Shown: one piece after another, positions 53,781 through 62,864 of the stretch
How the letters are laid out: every line of letters starts with the position of its first letter
How positions within the stretch are numbered: the first letter of the stretch is position 1
Origin: Dethiobacter sp.
GTDB lineage: Bacteria; Bacillota; Dethiobacteria; Dethiobacterales; Dethiobacteraceae
NCBI GenBank assembly: GCA_018335875.1
Contig: JAGXRN010000053.1
Span: 1 to 64,000 of the forward strand
Reading direction: 5' to 3'
DNA length: 64,000 nucleotides
The notes under the pieces: generated by a model
Databases searched by the model: none
What the model was told of the DNA's origin: nothing
What the model saw: the letters and a program-made list of their open reading frames with translations, nothing else
Made by a program: the position numbers and the translations under genes

Positions 53781-54359
53781 CTACTGCATCATGCCCTGGA
53801 ATCCCATAAAAGCAATGGACAGGATTCCGGCAATAATGAGAGGTAGAGCTACTCCACTGAAATGTTTTGGAATAAAAGCAAGCTCCAGGCGTTCCCTGAT
53901 TCCGGCCATGATGACCAGGGCCAGAGTAAAGCCTACCGCTGCGGCTACGCTAAAGATAACAGCCTCAAACAGGCTATAGCCAATCTGGATGTTCAGGAGA
54001 GCCACACCAAGCACGGCACAGTTGGTAGTAATAAGCGGCAGGAAAATCCCGAGCGCCTGGTAGAGAGCCGGGCTTATTTTACGGATTACCATTTCCACAA
54101 ACTGGACAAGCGTTGCAATTACCAGGATAAAGACTATTGTACGCAGGTACTCAAGGTCTCTGGGCACAAGCAGGAAATGTTCAATCGGCCAGGTAACCAG
54201 AGCCGTCATGGCCATAACAAAGATAACGGCCATGCCCATACCCAGGGATGTCTCGGTTCTCTTTGAAACGCCAAGAAACGGGCAGATGCCAAGAAAACGC
54301 GAGAGCACAAAATTGTTGATAAAAATGGCGCCGAAGATAATTATTATAATGTTCTGCAT
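53781..54359 (-). CDS. rnfA: RnfA membrane subunit
   Basis: 192 residues, six helices. NNFVLSRFLGICPFLGVSKR near 16 and TTNCAVLGVALL near 110 hold the cysteines that bind the intramembrane 2Fe-2S cluster with RnfE. 19 bases before rnfB. Confidence 0.97.
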   Translation of the reverse strand: MQNIIIIIFGAIFINNFVLSRFLGICPFLGVSKRTETSLGMGMAVIFVMAMTALVTWPIEHFLLVPRDLEYLRTIVFILVIATLVQFVEMVIRKISPALYQALGIFLPLITTNCAVLGVALLNIQIGYSLFEAVIFSVAAAVGFTLALVIMAGIRERLELAFIPKHFSGVALPLIIAGILSIAFMGFQGMMQ

Positions 54360-54373
54360 GGGTTATCCCCCCC

Positions 54374-54973
54374 TTACTCCAGTTTAAATTTTTTAGACAG
54401 CATATTTACCAGAGCCATCAGCAGGCCAAGCGCAAGAAATGCGCCGGGCGGAAAAGCAAAGACCTGAAAGGGCTGGTAGCCAAAACCAAGGAGATTGCGC
54501 CCAAAGATAGTGCCGGCGCTGAGTATTTCACGTACCGCCCCCAGGATTGTCAGGGAAAGTGTGAAGCCAAGGCCGATGCCAAGGCCGTCAGCCACTGAGT
54601 TAACAACTGGATTCTTGGAGGCAAATGCTTCGGCGCGCCCTAAAATAACGCAGTTCACTACAATCAGCGGCACAAATATTCCAAGTTGTGAATGAAGCCC
54701 GGGCTGGTAGGCCTTGAGCAGCATGTCAACCATGGTCACAAAAGTGGCAATGACCACAATAAAGCAGGGAATCCTGATTCGGCTTGGAATTAAATCCCTC
54801 AGCACAGCGATGAAAAGATTGGAGAATACCAGCACTGCCGTGGTGGAAAGGCCCATGCCTAATCCATTGGTAGCCAGTGATGTAACAGCCAGCGTGGGGC
54901 ACATGCCCAGCACTAACCGGAAGACAGCATTTTCTTTGACAATACCTTTGGTAAAGTCACGCATTATATTCAT
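54374..54973 (-). CDS. rnfE: RnfE membrane subunit
   Basis: 199 residues from ATG 54973, seven bases after GGAGGT; the longer frame extends into rnfG. LVLGMCPTLAVTS near 22 and VVNCVILGRAEAF near 105 match the cysteine-bearing RnfE helices. 14 bases before rnfA. Confidence 0.96.
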   Translation of the reverse strand: MNIMRDFTKGIVKENAVFRLVLGMCPTLAVTSLATNGLGMGLSTTAVLVFSNLFIAVLRDLIPSRIRIPCFIVVIATFVTMVDMLLKAYQPGLHSQLGIFVPLIVVNCVILGRAEAFASKNPVVNSVADGLGIGLGFTLSLTILGAVREILSAGTIFGRNLLGFGYQPFQVFAFPPGAFLALGLLMALVNMLSKKFKLE

Positions 54974-54974
54974 T

Positions 54975-55508
54975 TCACTTACCTCCGGCAATAAAGATAT
55001 CCATGATTTCCTGCAGCTCTTGTTTAACACCCGAGGCCATGGCCCGGGCAGACACGGTGGCGCCGCTGATACTGTCTATATCCTTACCGACGGCAAAAGC
55101 ATCATCGGCCGTTTTCCCTACAAACTGTTTGCGGAAACCATCCTCGGTGATCTTTGAGCCAAGGCCAGGTGTCTCTGAGTGATCGTTTATTTGCAAGTCA
55201 ACTATTTTTCCATCGGCGTCCACGGCCAGAGTAAAGATGATGGTACCGCCATAACCCCCTGTGCGTCCTTCATACACCACACCGGTCAGTTTCCCGCCGG
55301 CGTAGCCCACAGTGGCTGTCCTCCCATCCACCTCCCTGGGTTTAACTTCATCCACAGCAGGGAAAAGCGACTGCATCTGCTCGATTCTTTCCTGCTCCAG
55401 CCTTTTTGCAATAATCTCAGAGGTACGGGCGTTGGTGATGGCGAGCGCGCCTGCCGCCACAGCGGAGATTATCATCAGCGTCAAAGCGAGCCTGGTTATT
55501 TCTCTCAT
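54975..55508 (-). CDS. rnfG: RnfG, covalent FMN subunit
   Basis: 177 residues: N-terminal helix (about 8-25), FMN domain and SGAT motif in DSISGATVSARAM, acceptor T151. It overlaps rnfD by a single base (TAATG), consistent with coupled translation. Confidence 0.96.
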   Translation of the reverse strand: MREITRLALTLMIISAVAAGALAITNARTSEIIAKRLEQERIEQMQSLFPAVDEVKPREVDGRTATVGYAGGKLTGVVYEGRTGGYGGTIIFTLAVDADGKIVDLQINDHSETPGLGSKITEDGFRKQFVGKTADDAFAVGKDIDSISGATVSARAMASGVKQELQEIMDIFIAGGK

Positions 55509-56440
55509 TATTTAGTCACCTCCCCAAACTTCCTGGGTAGAGTGGCGCTGTCAATCAGCGGTGTCACAGCATTCATAAGCAGGATAGCAAAAGTAACGCC
55601 TTCGGGGTATATACCGTAGAGCCGGACAAGCATGGTTATCAAACCACAGCCCACACCAAAAATCAGCTTGCCGCGTGCGGTAACAGGAGATGTGACCATG
55701 TCTGTGGCCATAAAAAGGGCGCCAAGCATCACGCCGCCGGCAAGAACATGAAATAGTCCGGCTGAAACCATGGCCGTCAGAGAGCCGCTTCCTGCCAGAA
55801 AGACACCCATGATAAATACAGTGCCAAGGTAACCACCGGGTATGCGCCAGTCAATATGTCCTTTATAAAAGAGCCAGGCAGCGCCAAGCAGCAGGGCAAA
55901 AGCACTCGTTTCACCGATACTGCCGGGCACAGTTCCAAAAAATAAGCTGACAAACCCGGTCTGAACACCTTTGGCTGCCAGGGGCAAAGGTGTGGCCGCC
56001 GTAGTCAGATCGAGAGGGCTCAGCCATCCTGTCATATGTGCAGCCCAGGAAACCATTAAGATAGCGCGCGCCACCAGCGCCGGATTGAAGATATTATTGC
56101 CAATGCCGCCGAACACCTGTTTTCCTATGGTAATGGCCACCACGCCGCCTATTACAGGCAGCCACCAGGGAGGCGCCGGGGGCAGAACCATCGCCAACAG
56201 CAGGCCAGTCACAGCGGCACTGCCATCGCCGAGGATGTTTTTATCTCTTAAAATAACAGCTTCGGTAACCATGGCTGCCAGCATACAAAGAACCATTGTC
56301 AGAAGAGCCTGGTAGCCGAAAAAGATCACCCCGGCAATAGCAGCGGGGAATAAGGCCAAAAGTACATCGCTCATCACGCTCTGTATTGACTCAGGAGTCC
56401 GCAGGTGAGGCGACGATGAAACAACCAGTTTAACTTCCAT
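55508..56440 (-). CDS. rnfD: RnfD, membrane flavin subunit
   Basis: 310 residues with about nine helices. FMN attachment region TTAATPLPLAAKG, acceptor T150; NNIFNPALVARAILMVSW near 115. This copy carries Thr at the attachment site, in contrast to the Ser in the incomplete module. 24 bases after rnfC. Confidence 0.96.
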   Translation of the reverse strand: MEVKLVVSSSPHLRTPESIQSVMSDVLLALFPAAIAGVIFFGYQALLTMVLCMLAAMVTEAVILRDKNILGDGSAAVTGLLLAMVLPPAPPWWLPVIGGVVAITIGKQVFGGIGNNIFNPALVARAILMVSWAAHMTGWLSPLDLTTAATPLPLAAKGVQTGFVSLFFGTVPGSIGETSAFALLLGAAWLFYKGHIDWRIPGGYLGTVFIMGVFLAGSGSLTAMVSAGLFHVLAGGVMLGALFMATDMVTSPVTARGKLIFGVGCGLITMLVRLYGIYPEGVTFAILLMNAVTPLIDSATLPRKFGEVTK

Positions 56441-56464
56441 CAGTTATCCCTCCTTTGCGTCACG

Positions 56465-57793
56465 TTACTTTCTGCGTTTTGCTGCAATATCGCCCTTGGC
56501 CATACGAATCCACTGTACCAGCGGCCGCTTAGCCGGGCAGACATAAGTGCAGCAGCCGCACTCTATACAGTCCATGGCGTTAAATGCTTCTGCTTTTTCG
56601 TATAAACCATGCTCCACTGCGCCACCAATAAAGAGCGGCATAATGCTGACGGGGCAGACATCTGAGCATTTGGCGCATTTAATGCACGGCTTGATCTCGT
56701 GTATTTTTACTTCAGCATCAGTCAGGCAAAGTATTCCCGATGTACCCTTGATGACCGGCAGGTCAGCACTGGGTTGCGCAAGCCCCATCATGGGGCCGCC
56801 AAGGATCATCTTGCGGATGTTTTCCTTAAAACCGCCGCATTGCTCTATAACTTCACTGATCATGGTGCCTACACGGACACGCATATTTTTAGGCTCATTA
56901 ATACCTGAACCGGTGATTGTGACAATACGCTCAATCAAAGGCCTGCCGAGCCGCACAGCCTCTGAAACAGCAATACATGTACCCACATTCTGCACCACAC
57001 AGCTCACATCCATGGGCAACCCGCCTGAGGGGACTTCCCTGCCGGTGAAGACGTTAATCAGCTGCTTTTCCGCGCCCTGGGGGTATTTGGTATGGAGGGC
57101 ATGCACCTCTATATTAGCCTCGCCTGCAGCCGCTTTTTTCATAGCTTCCACTGCATCCGGTTTATTATCCTCAATGCCTATATAGCCTTTAGGTGCATTA
57201 ACCGCCTTCATCACCAGTTTAAGGCCTATTACTATATCGTCAGGGCTTTCAAGCATTGCCCGGTGGTCGGAGGTGAGATATGGTTCACATTCTGCCGCAT
57301 TGACAATTACAAATTCAATTTTTTTATCCGGAGGCGGTGACAGTTTAACATGGGTGGGAAAAGTGGCGCCTCCCATACCCACAATACCTGCTTCACGAAT
57401 AATCTTTTTCAATTCACCGTCACTGAGTTCTTCATAGTTTGGATTAGGCTTAATATCCTCATGCCAGGTATCCTGTCCGTCCGACTCAATATAAACAGCC
57501 TGGACAGGCCGGCCCAGCACGTGGTTGCACATGCCGATTTGAATCACCTTGCCTGAAACACTGGAGTGGACAGGCGCGGAGACAAATCCCTTACTGTCGC
57601 CAATCTTTTGGCCCATTTTCACTTCATCGCCGACCGCTACCAGCGGCTCACACGGCGCACCTATATGTTGGGCCAGGGGGATAACCACTGTTGCAGGCGG
57701 CCGGGCCGGCACTGTGGGCTTGCCCTCTGTTGCTCTTTTAAAGTGTCCCGGATGGATGCCGCCTTTAAACGTTTTAAAACTCATATGCTTCAT
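56465..57793 (-). CDS. rnfC: RnfC, NADH and iron-sulfur subunit
   Basis: 442 residues from ATG 57793 (57784 is possible), after AGGGGTGA. GIVGMGGATFPTHVKL near 143-158 binds NADH/FMN; CIKCAKCSDVCP near 371 and CIECGCCTYVCP near 411 hold two 4Fe-4S clusters. First gene of the complete Rnf, which couples ferredoxin oxidation to NAD reduction and pumps sodium or protons. Confidence 0.97.
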   Translation of the reverse strand: MKHMSFKTFKGGIHPGHFKRATEGKPTVPARPPATVVIPLAQHIGAPCEPLVAVGDEVKMGQKIGDSKGFVSAPVHSSVSGKVIQIGMCNHVLGRPVQAVYIESDGQDTWHEDIKPNPNYEELSDGELKKIIREAGIVGMGGATFPTHVKLSPPPDKKIEFVIVNAAECEPYLTSDHRAMLESPDDIVIGLKLVMKAVNAPKGYIGIEDNKPDAVEAMKKAAAGEANIEVHALHTKYPQGAEKQLINVFTGREVPSGGLPMDVSCVVQNVGTCIAVSEAVRLGRPLIERIVTITGSGINEPKNMRVRVGTMISEVIEQCGGFKENIRKMILGGPMMGLAQPSADLPVIKGTSGILCLTDAEVKIHEIKPCIKCAKCSDVCPVSIMPLFIGGAVEHGLYEKAEAFNAMDCIECGCCTYVCPAKRPLVQWIRMAKGDIAAKRRK

Positions 57794-58142
57794 TCACCCC
57801 TTTTTGAAGAGAATCGTAAGTTTTTTGACCTAACATTGAGGTATTCGAGAAATCATGTGCGAATCCTGCCTTATTGTTCTTTTAATATTTTGCTATTCTC
57901 ATTCTTAAAACTTTTTTTCATTTTTATTCAAAAAAATTAAATAATAAGCAACCCTCCCGTGTTTTCTCATTGGGGCGGACAGACAACTGGTGTTTACCCT
58001 ATTGAATTTTACTTAAAACCATAAGAAATATTCCACAGGGGCAGGGTAATCCCCTGCCCTCATGTGAAAAATATTTCAAATTAAAATATTTTTTAGAAAG
58101 GTTAACGCGTACGTCAAAAAGCATAAGTCAGGGAGCACTAAA
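57794..58142. other. Long leader region upstream of the complete Rnf operon
   Basis: About 350 bases, very AT-rich, with no gene. It contains a GC-rich hairpin (GGGCAGGG with CCCTGCCC, 58039-58046/58052-58059) without a T run. A promoter must lie in the 57,850-58,000 part but none is a clear consensus. Confidence 0.5.
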
Positions 58143-58171
58143 AATGCGGCAGGGAGAGCCCCTGCCGCATT
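58143..58171 (-). terminator. Terminator after folC
   Basis: AATGCGGCAGGG pairs with CCCTGCCGCATT around a short loop; on the minus strand it is followed by TTTTTA. Confidence 0.9.
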
Positions 58172-58179
58172 CTGCGCAT

Positions 58180-59475
58180 TTATAGCAGTTTTTTAAGTGC
58201 CGCCCTGGCCTCGCTGATTGTATAGAGTGAGCCGGAGATACAAACTGCATCATTGGCAGCAGCTTTCCCCACAGTAAGCGTCACAGCATCTGCCACACCT
58301 GGTATTATATCTATGGCGGCATTTGTATGCCGGGTGGCAAACTCAGCTACTCTGTACGGATCCGCCGCACGGGGGTTGTCGGGTTTGGTAATCACCAGTG
58401 AAGCTGTGGCAAGGGGTGCAATCAGGCCGATTATCTCCTCCACCGCCTTGTCGCCGAGGATTCCCAGCACTAGATGCAGCCTCCGCTGCCCCAGCAGTTC
58501 ACGCAGCGCCTCGCGCAGGGCGATGATACCGTCAGCATTATGAGCGCCGTCAACAATGACAAGCGGCTCACGGGAAAAAACTTCAAGGCGGCCGGGCCAG
58601 CGTGCTGAAGAAAGGCCCAGGCGCACCGCACTTTCATGAAAAGGGATGCCCGGCATTAATTCTCTGGCGGCAAGCGCGGTGACGGCGTTTTTTACCTGGT
58701 GCCTGCCCAGCAGCCCGATTTTTAAGTTCTCAAGGCTGCGGTTTTGGCTTTTGTAAGAAAAAGATTGGCCGTCCAGTGAGGCAGCACCGTAACTGTAAGC
58801 TATATCCCTGTCGATAACAGTCAGGGGCGCATTGCGCCGGGCGGCAATTTCGCTGATTACAGCAAGCGCTTCCGGCTTCTCGGCGGCAGTGACCACGGGC
58901 ACTCCCTGCTTGATGATGCCTGCTTTTTCGCCGGCAATCTTTGCAACGGTGTCCCCCAGGACCTGAGTGTGTTCAAGCCCTATATTTGTAATTACACATA
59001 CCTTTGGTGAAAGGACGTTGGTGGCGTCAAGGCGCCCGCCCAGTCCCACCTCCACTATTACCCAATCGGGGTCCTGCCCCGCAAAGTAGTTAAAAGCAAG
59101 TGCTGTGACAACCTCAAACTCGGTGGGGTCTCCCAAGCCGCCCCGACCCACTTTCTCAGTCAGGGGCCTCAGCAGTTCCACCTGCCGCACCAGTTCTGAC
59201 TCGTTTATATCGCGCCCGTTTATTGCCATGCGGTTGTTAAAGGACTCCAGATATGGTGACGTGTAAAGGCCGGTGCGAAAGCCCTGCGCTTCCAGCATGG
59301 CAGCAAGCATAACGGCAGTTGAGCCCTTGCCGTTGGTGCCGGCAATGTGGACGGTATGCAGCCTGAGGTGCGGGTTGCCAAGCTCTGCCAGAATTCTTTC
59401 GATTCTTTCCAAGCCCTGATTGGAGCCGAAACGGTAAAGACTGTGAATCCAGTTAAGCGCTTCATGGTAGTTCAA
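58180..59475 (-). CDS. folC: Bifunctional folylpolyglutamate/dihydrofolate synthase
   Basis: 431 residues. P-loop HIAGTNGKGSTAVM near 44-57, TSPYLESFNNRMAING near 73 and VEVGLGGRLDATNVL near 140, then a C-terminal ligase domain with VDGAHNADGI near 305. It adds glutamates to folates. It follows valS by 13 bases, a frequent pair in Firmicutes. Confidence 0.96.
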   Translation of the reverse strand: MNYHEALNWIHSLYRFGSNQGLERIERILAELGNPHLRLHTVHIAGTNGKGSTAVMLAAMLEAQGFRTGLYTSPYLESFNNRMAINGRDINESELVRQVELLRPLTEKVGRGGLGDPTEFEVVTALAFNYFAGQDPDWVIVEVGLGGRLDATNVLSPKVCVITNIGLEHTQVLGDTVAKIAGEKAGIIKQGVPVVTAAEKPEALAVISEIAARRNAPLTVIDRDIAYSYGAASLDGQSFSYKSQNRSLENLKIGLLGRHQVKNAVTALAARELMPGIPFHESAVRLGLSSARWPGRLEVFSREPLVIVDGAHNADGIIALREALRELLGQRRLHLVLGILGDKAVEEIIGLIAPLATASLVITKPDNPRAADPYRVAEFATRHTNAAIDIIPGVADAVTLTVGKAAANDAVCISGSLYTISEARAALKKLL

Positions 59476-59488
59476 GCAAAAGCACTCC

Positions 59489-62140
59489 TTAAGCCAACTC
59501 TAAGTCTTGCAGGCGGGTTAGGACCTTGTGGCGGCGCTGTCGGTAATCTTCCACCTTGTCGCGTTCAGCAGCAATTACTTCTTCCGGTGCTTTGGCCAGG
59601 AAGCCGGCATTAGCCAGCTTGGATGAACAGCGGCCAAGTTCAGACTCGAGGCTTTGCAGCTCTTTTTTAAGCCGCTGCTCCTCCGCCGGCAGGTCGATAA
59701 GGCCAACGAGCGGCAGGTAGATGTCAACTCCGCCCACGACGGCAGTCAGCGACTGGCGGGGCTTTGCAGCGAGCTCCCTGACAATTTGCGCCTCCTCGAT
59801 GAAAGCAAGCTTTTTGAGTGTTTCCACGCCGCTTGTGAGCGCCTGATAATCATCATCCCCGGCAGCATGGAGCACAACATTTACTTTCTTTGACGGCGGC
59901 AGCTGCACCTCGCTGCGTAAATAACGGACAGTTCGTGTTACTTCCATAACCAAACTCATACGTGCGTAAGACTGCGGGTAATCCAGTGACTCGTCGTAGA
60001 CAGGCCAGGGCGAGAGCATGACAGTCTCACCGCTGTGCGGAAGTTGCTGCCATATTTCCTCGGTAATAAAAGGCATGTACGGGTGGAGCAGGCGCAGCGT
60101 CCTGTCCAGGACATAGGTCAGCGTTGAGCGGACCTTATCCCTGCCTGCGTCTTCGCTCTTGTTGTAAAGTGTGATTTTGGCCATCTCCACATACCAATCG
60201 CAAAAATCGCTCCACAGGAACTCATAAATGGTGCGTGCGGCCTGTCCCAGTTCATAACTGTCAAGCAGCCTGTTTACTTCACGCACCGTCTGATTATAGC
60301 GGTGTAAAATCCAGGCATCCGCATCGCTCAGTTCTCCCGACAGGTCGATCTGGTCTACGTGGAAATCCCCTAAATTCATGAGCACAAAACGGGAGGCATT
60401 CCAGATTTTGTTGGCAAAGTTGCGGCTGCTTTCCACATTTTCCTGGCGGAAGCGCAGGTCATTGCCGGGCGCCTGGCCGGTAACCAGTGTGAAGCGAAGG
60501 GTGTCCGCGCCAAACTCATTGATTACCTCCAGCGGGTCCACACCATTGCCCAGCGATTTGCTCATCTTTCTTCCCAGGGAATCGCGTACCAGCCCGTGAA
60601 TATAAACGGTATGAAAAGGGATGTCTTTCATGAATTCAAGCCCCATAAAAATCATGCGCGCTACCCAGAAAAAGATAATATCATAGCCGGTGACAAGCAC
60701 ATCGGTGGGATAAAAATGGGCAAGGTCAAACGTCGCATCGGGCCAACCCAGAGTGGAAAAGGGCCACAGGGCTGAGGAAAACCATGTATCCAGCACATCC
60801 GGGTCCTGGACAAATTCAGTGCTGCCGCAGCGCGGGCAGCTTTGCGGGTCTTCACGCAGCACAAGCATCTCCCCGCAACCGCAGTACCAGGCGGGAATCC
60901 GGTGTCCCCACCAGATTTGACGCGAGATGCACCAGTCTCGGATGTTTTCCATCCAGCCCAGGTAAACCCTGGTGAAGCGTTCAGGTACAAAGCTGGTCTT
61001 TCCGTTTTTAACATTTAGAATGGCCGGCTCGGCAAGCGGTTTCATACGCACAAACCACTGTTTGGAAAGAAGCGGCTCGATGGCAGTGCGGCAGCGCTGG
61101 CAGTGCCCGACGGCATGGGTATGTTCTTCCACTTTTAAAATCAGGCCGGCCGCCTCCAGGTCTTCCACCACGGCCCGGCGTGCGTCGTAGCGGTCAAGTC
61201 CCGCGTATTTGCCCGCCTGGGCAGTCATTGTCCCGTCATCTGCAATTACTGCTACAGACGGCAAATTGTGCCTCTCGGCCACTGCAAAGTCGTTGGTGTC
61301 GTGGGCGGGCGTGATTTTAACAGCGCCGCTGCCAAAGGCAGGGTCAACATAATCGTCGGCCACCACGGGTATCCTCCGCTCCATCAGCGGCAGCAGCACA
61401 AATTTTCCGATTAAGTGGCTGTAGCGTGAATCCTGCGGGTGGACAGCCACGGCGGTATCACCAAGCATTGTCTCGGGACGTGTTGTGGCCACGATAATTT
61501 GTCCATCCCCGTCAATGACGGGATAGCTGATAAAGGTCAGAGTTCCTTCCTTATCCTCATGCTCCACTTCAATGTCTGAAAGAGCGGTATGGCAGCGCGG
61601 GCACCAGTTAATAATGTAGTCTCCGCGATAAATAAGCCCTTTCTCAAACAGAGAGACAAAGACCTCGCGCACTGCGCGCGAGCAACCTTCATCCATGGTA
61701 AAACGCTCCCTTGACCAGTCACAGGAAACACCAAGTTTCTGCAGCTGTCTGACTATACGGGAGTGGTATTCTTCTTTCCACTCCCAGACACGCTCCAAAA
61801 ATTTCTCGCGTCCCAAATCATGTCGATTGACCCCTTCGTCGGCCAGGTGCTCCTCAACTTTTATCTGGGTGGCAATACCTGCATGGTCTGTACCCGGCAA
61901 CCACAGTGTATCAAAACCCTGCATGCGTCTGCGACGGATTAAAATGTCCTGGATGGTGTTGTCCAGGGCATGTCCCATGTGCAGTGTTCCTGTCACATTG
62001 GGAGGAGGAATGACTATGGTAAAAGTCTCTTTGTCAGGGTCGCCGGGAGCCCGGAAAAAACCGTGCTCCAGCCACGTGCTGTATATTTTGTCTTCCACTT
62101 CGCCGGGGGAGTAAACCGGCGCCAGATTTTTCTCTGTCAT
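59489..62140 (-). CDS. valS: Valyl-tRNA synthetase
   Basis: 883 residues from ATG 62140 after AAGGAGG (GTG 62143 is in frame). Class I signatures: [17 protein letters not shown] near 46, KMSKSLGN near 525. The editing domain lies at about 190-340 and the C-terminal coiled coil at about 810-880. Length is typical of bacterial ValRS. Its leader is only about 50 bases, too short for a T-box. Confidence 0.97.
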   Translation of the reverse strand: MTEKNLAPVYSPGEVEDKIYSTWLEHGFFRAPGDPDKETFTIVIPPPNVTGTLHMGHALDNTIQDILIRRRRMQGFDTLWLPGTDHAGIATQIKVEEHLADEGVNRHDLGREKFLERVWEWKEEYHSRIVRQLQKLGVSCDWSRERFTMDEGCSRAVREVFVSLFEKGLIYRGDYIINWCPRCHTALSDIEVEHEDKEGTLTFISYPVIDGDGQIIVATTRPETMLGDTAVAVHPQDSRYSHLIGKFVLLPLMERRIPVVADDYVDPAFGSGAVKITPAHDTNDFAVAERHNLPSVAVIADDGTMTAQAGKYAGLDRYDARRAVVEDLEAAGLILKVEEHTHAVGHCQRCRTAIEPLLSKQWFVRMKPLAEPAILNVKNGKTSFVPERFTRVYLGWMENIRDWCISRQIWWGHRIPAWYCGCGEMLVLREDPQSCPRCGSTEFVQDPDVLDTWFSSALWPFSTLGWPDATFDLAHFYPTDVLVTGYDIIFFWVARMIFMGLEFMKDIPFHTVYIHGLVRDSLGRKMSKSLGNGVDPLEVINEFGADTLRFTLVTGQAPGNDLRFRQENVESSRNFANKIWNASRFVLMNLGDFHVDQIDLSGELSDADAWILHRYNQTVREVNRLLDSYELGQAARTIYEFLWSDFCDWYVEMAKITLYNKSEDAGRDKVRSTLTYVLDRTLRLLHPYMPFITEEIWQQLPHSGETVMLSPWPVYDESLDYPQSYARMSLVMEVTRTVRYLRSEVQLPPSKKVNVVLHAAGDDDYQALTSGVETLKKLAFIEEAQIVRELAAKPRQSLTAVVGGVDIYLPLVGLIDLPAEEQRLKKELQSLESELGRCSSKLANAGFLAKAPEEVIAAERDKVEDYRQRRHKVLTRLQDLELA

Positions 62141-62198
62141 CACAAAAGTCCTCCTTACTAAACCTTGCTGAGCAGCTACATTTCTCTATCTTTTCTAA

Positions 62199-62227
62199 AA
62201 TATATCTAAAGCGGTTAACTATGTCAA
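62199..62227 (-). promoter_or_regulatory. Promoter of valS-folC
   Basis: On the minus strand TTGACA (62227-62222), a 17-base spacer and TATATT (62204-62199). Confidence 0.88.
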
Positions 62228-62246
62228 GGAGCAAGCCTGCAAAGAG

Positions 62247-62275
62247 ACGGGCAGGCCTTTGCCTGCCCGTTTTTT
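62247..62275. terminator. Hairpin between engB and valS
   Basis: ACGGGCAGGC pairs perfectly with GCCTGCCCGT around CTTT. T run on the plus-strand side; on the minus strand (the direction of engB) it is followed by TCTCTTTG only. Confidence 0.65.
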
Positions 62276-62282
62276 AAAGCTT

Positions 62283-62864
62283 TTAAAGATATTGAACAAT
62301 CCGCCGCCAGACTTCTTCTTTTCCCTCTCCTGTTTCCGCGGAATAGAGAATCACCGGACCCTGCGGGCCAAGCCCCAGGCCTTTCCTGATCTGGTCAACA
62401 TGGAGCTGCCTTTTACTGCGCGATATCTTGTCGGTCTTGGTGGCAACGATAACAGTGGGGAGGTCAAAGTGTATCAGCCACTCATACATGTCTCTGTCCT
62501 GGTCTGTAGGAGGGTGGCGAATATCAACAAGCATAATAATCAACTTCAGTGTCTCACGTTCACGGAGATAAGATTCAGCAAAAATACCCCAACTCTTCTT
62601 CATCTCCATGGAAACACGGGCATAACCGTAGCCGGGAAGGTCCACAAAATAGAAAGAATTATTGATGAGAAAAAAATTGATGGTGCGCGTTTTGCCGGGG
62701 GTGGAACTGGTGTGGGCAAGTTTTTTTCTGTTGAGCAGCGAGTTTAAGAGCGTTGATTTACCCACATTGGAACGCCCGACAAAAGCGAATTCAGGCAGTT
62801 CAATTTTTGGAAACTGTTCTTGTTTGACAGCACTGGCAGTATAGTCCGCGGAAATTATTTTCAT
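62283..62864 (-). CDS. engB: EngB (YsxC/YihA) GTPase
   Basis: 193 residues. P-loop [11 protein letters not shown] near 30, [11 protein letters not shown] (switch I), DLPGYGYA (G3) and TKTDKI (G4). It helps 50S ribosome assembly. It overlaps lon by four bases (ATGA). Confidence 0.96.
   Translation of the reverse strand: MKIISADYTASAVKQEQFPKIELPEFAFVGRSNVGKSTLLNSLLNRKKLAHTSSTPGKTRTINFFLINNSFYFVDLPGYGYARVSMEMKKSWGIFAESYLRERETLKLIIMLVDIRHPPTDQDRDMYEWLIHFDLPTVIVATKTDKISRSKRQLHVDQIRKGLGLGPQGPVILYSAETGEGKEEVWRRIVQYL

Noticed and set aside
58060-58081. Possible Rex operator (TGTGAAAAATATTTCAAA) upstream of the Rnf operon.
   Set aside because: The half-sites match loosely, but the spacing is two bases too long for the TTGTGAA-N4-TTCACAA pattern. 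It was left out as unsupported.
62144-62282. T-box leader for valS.
   Set aside because: A strong promoter leaves only about 50 bases of leader, with no specifier or antiterminator pattern.
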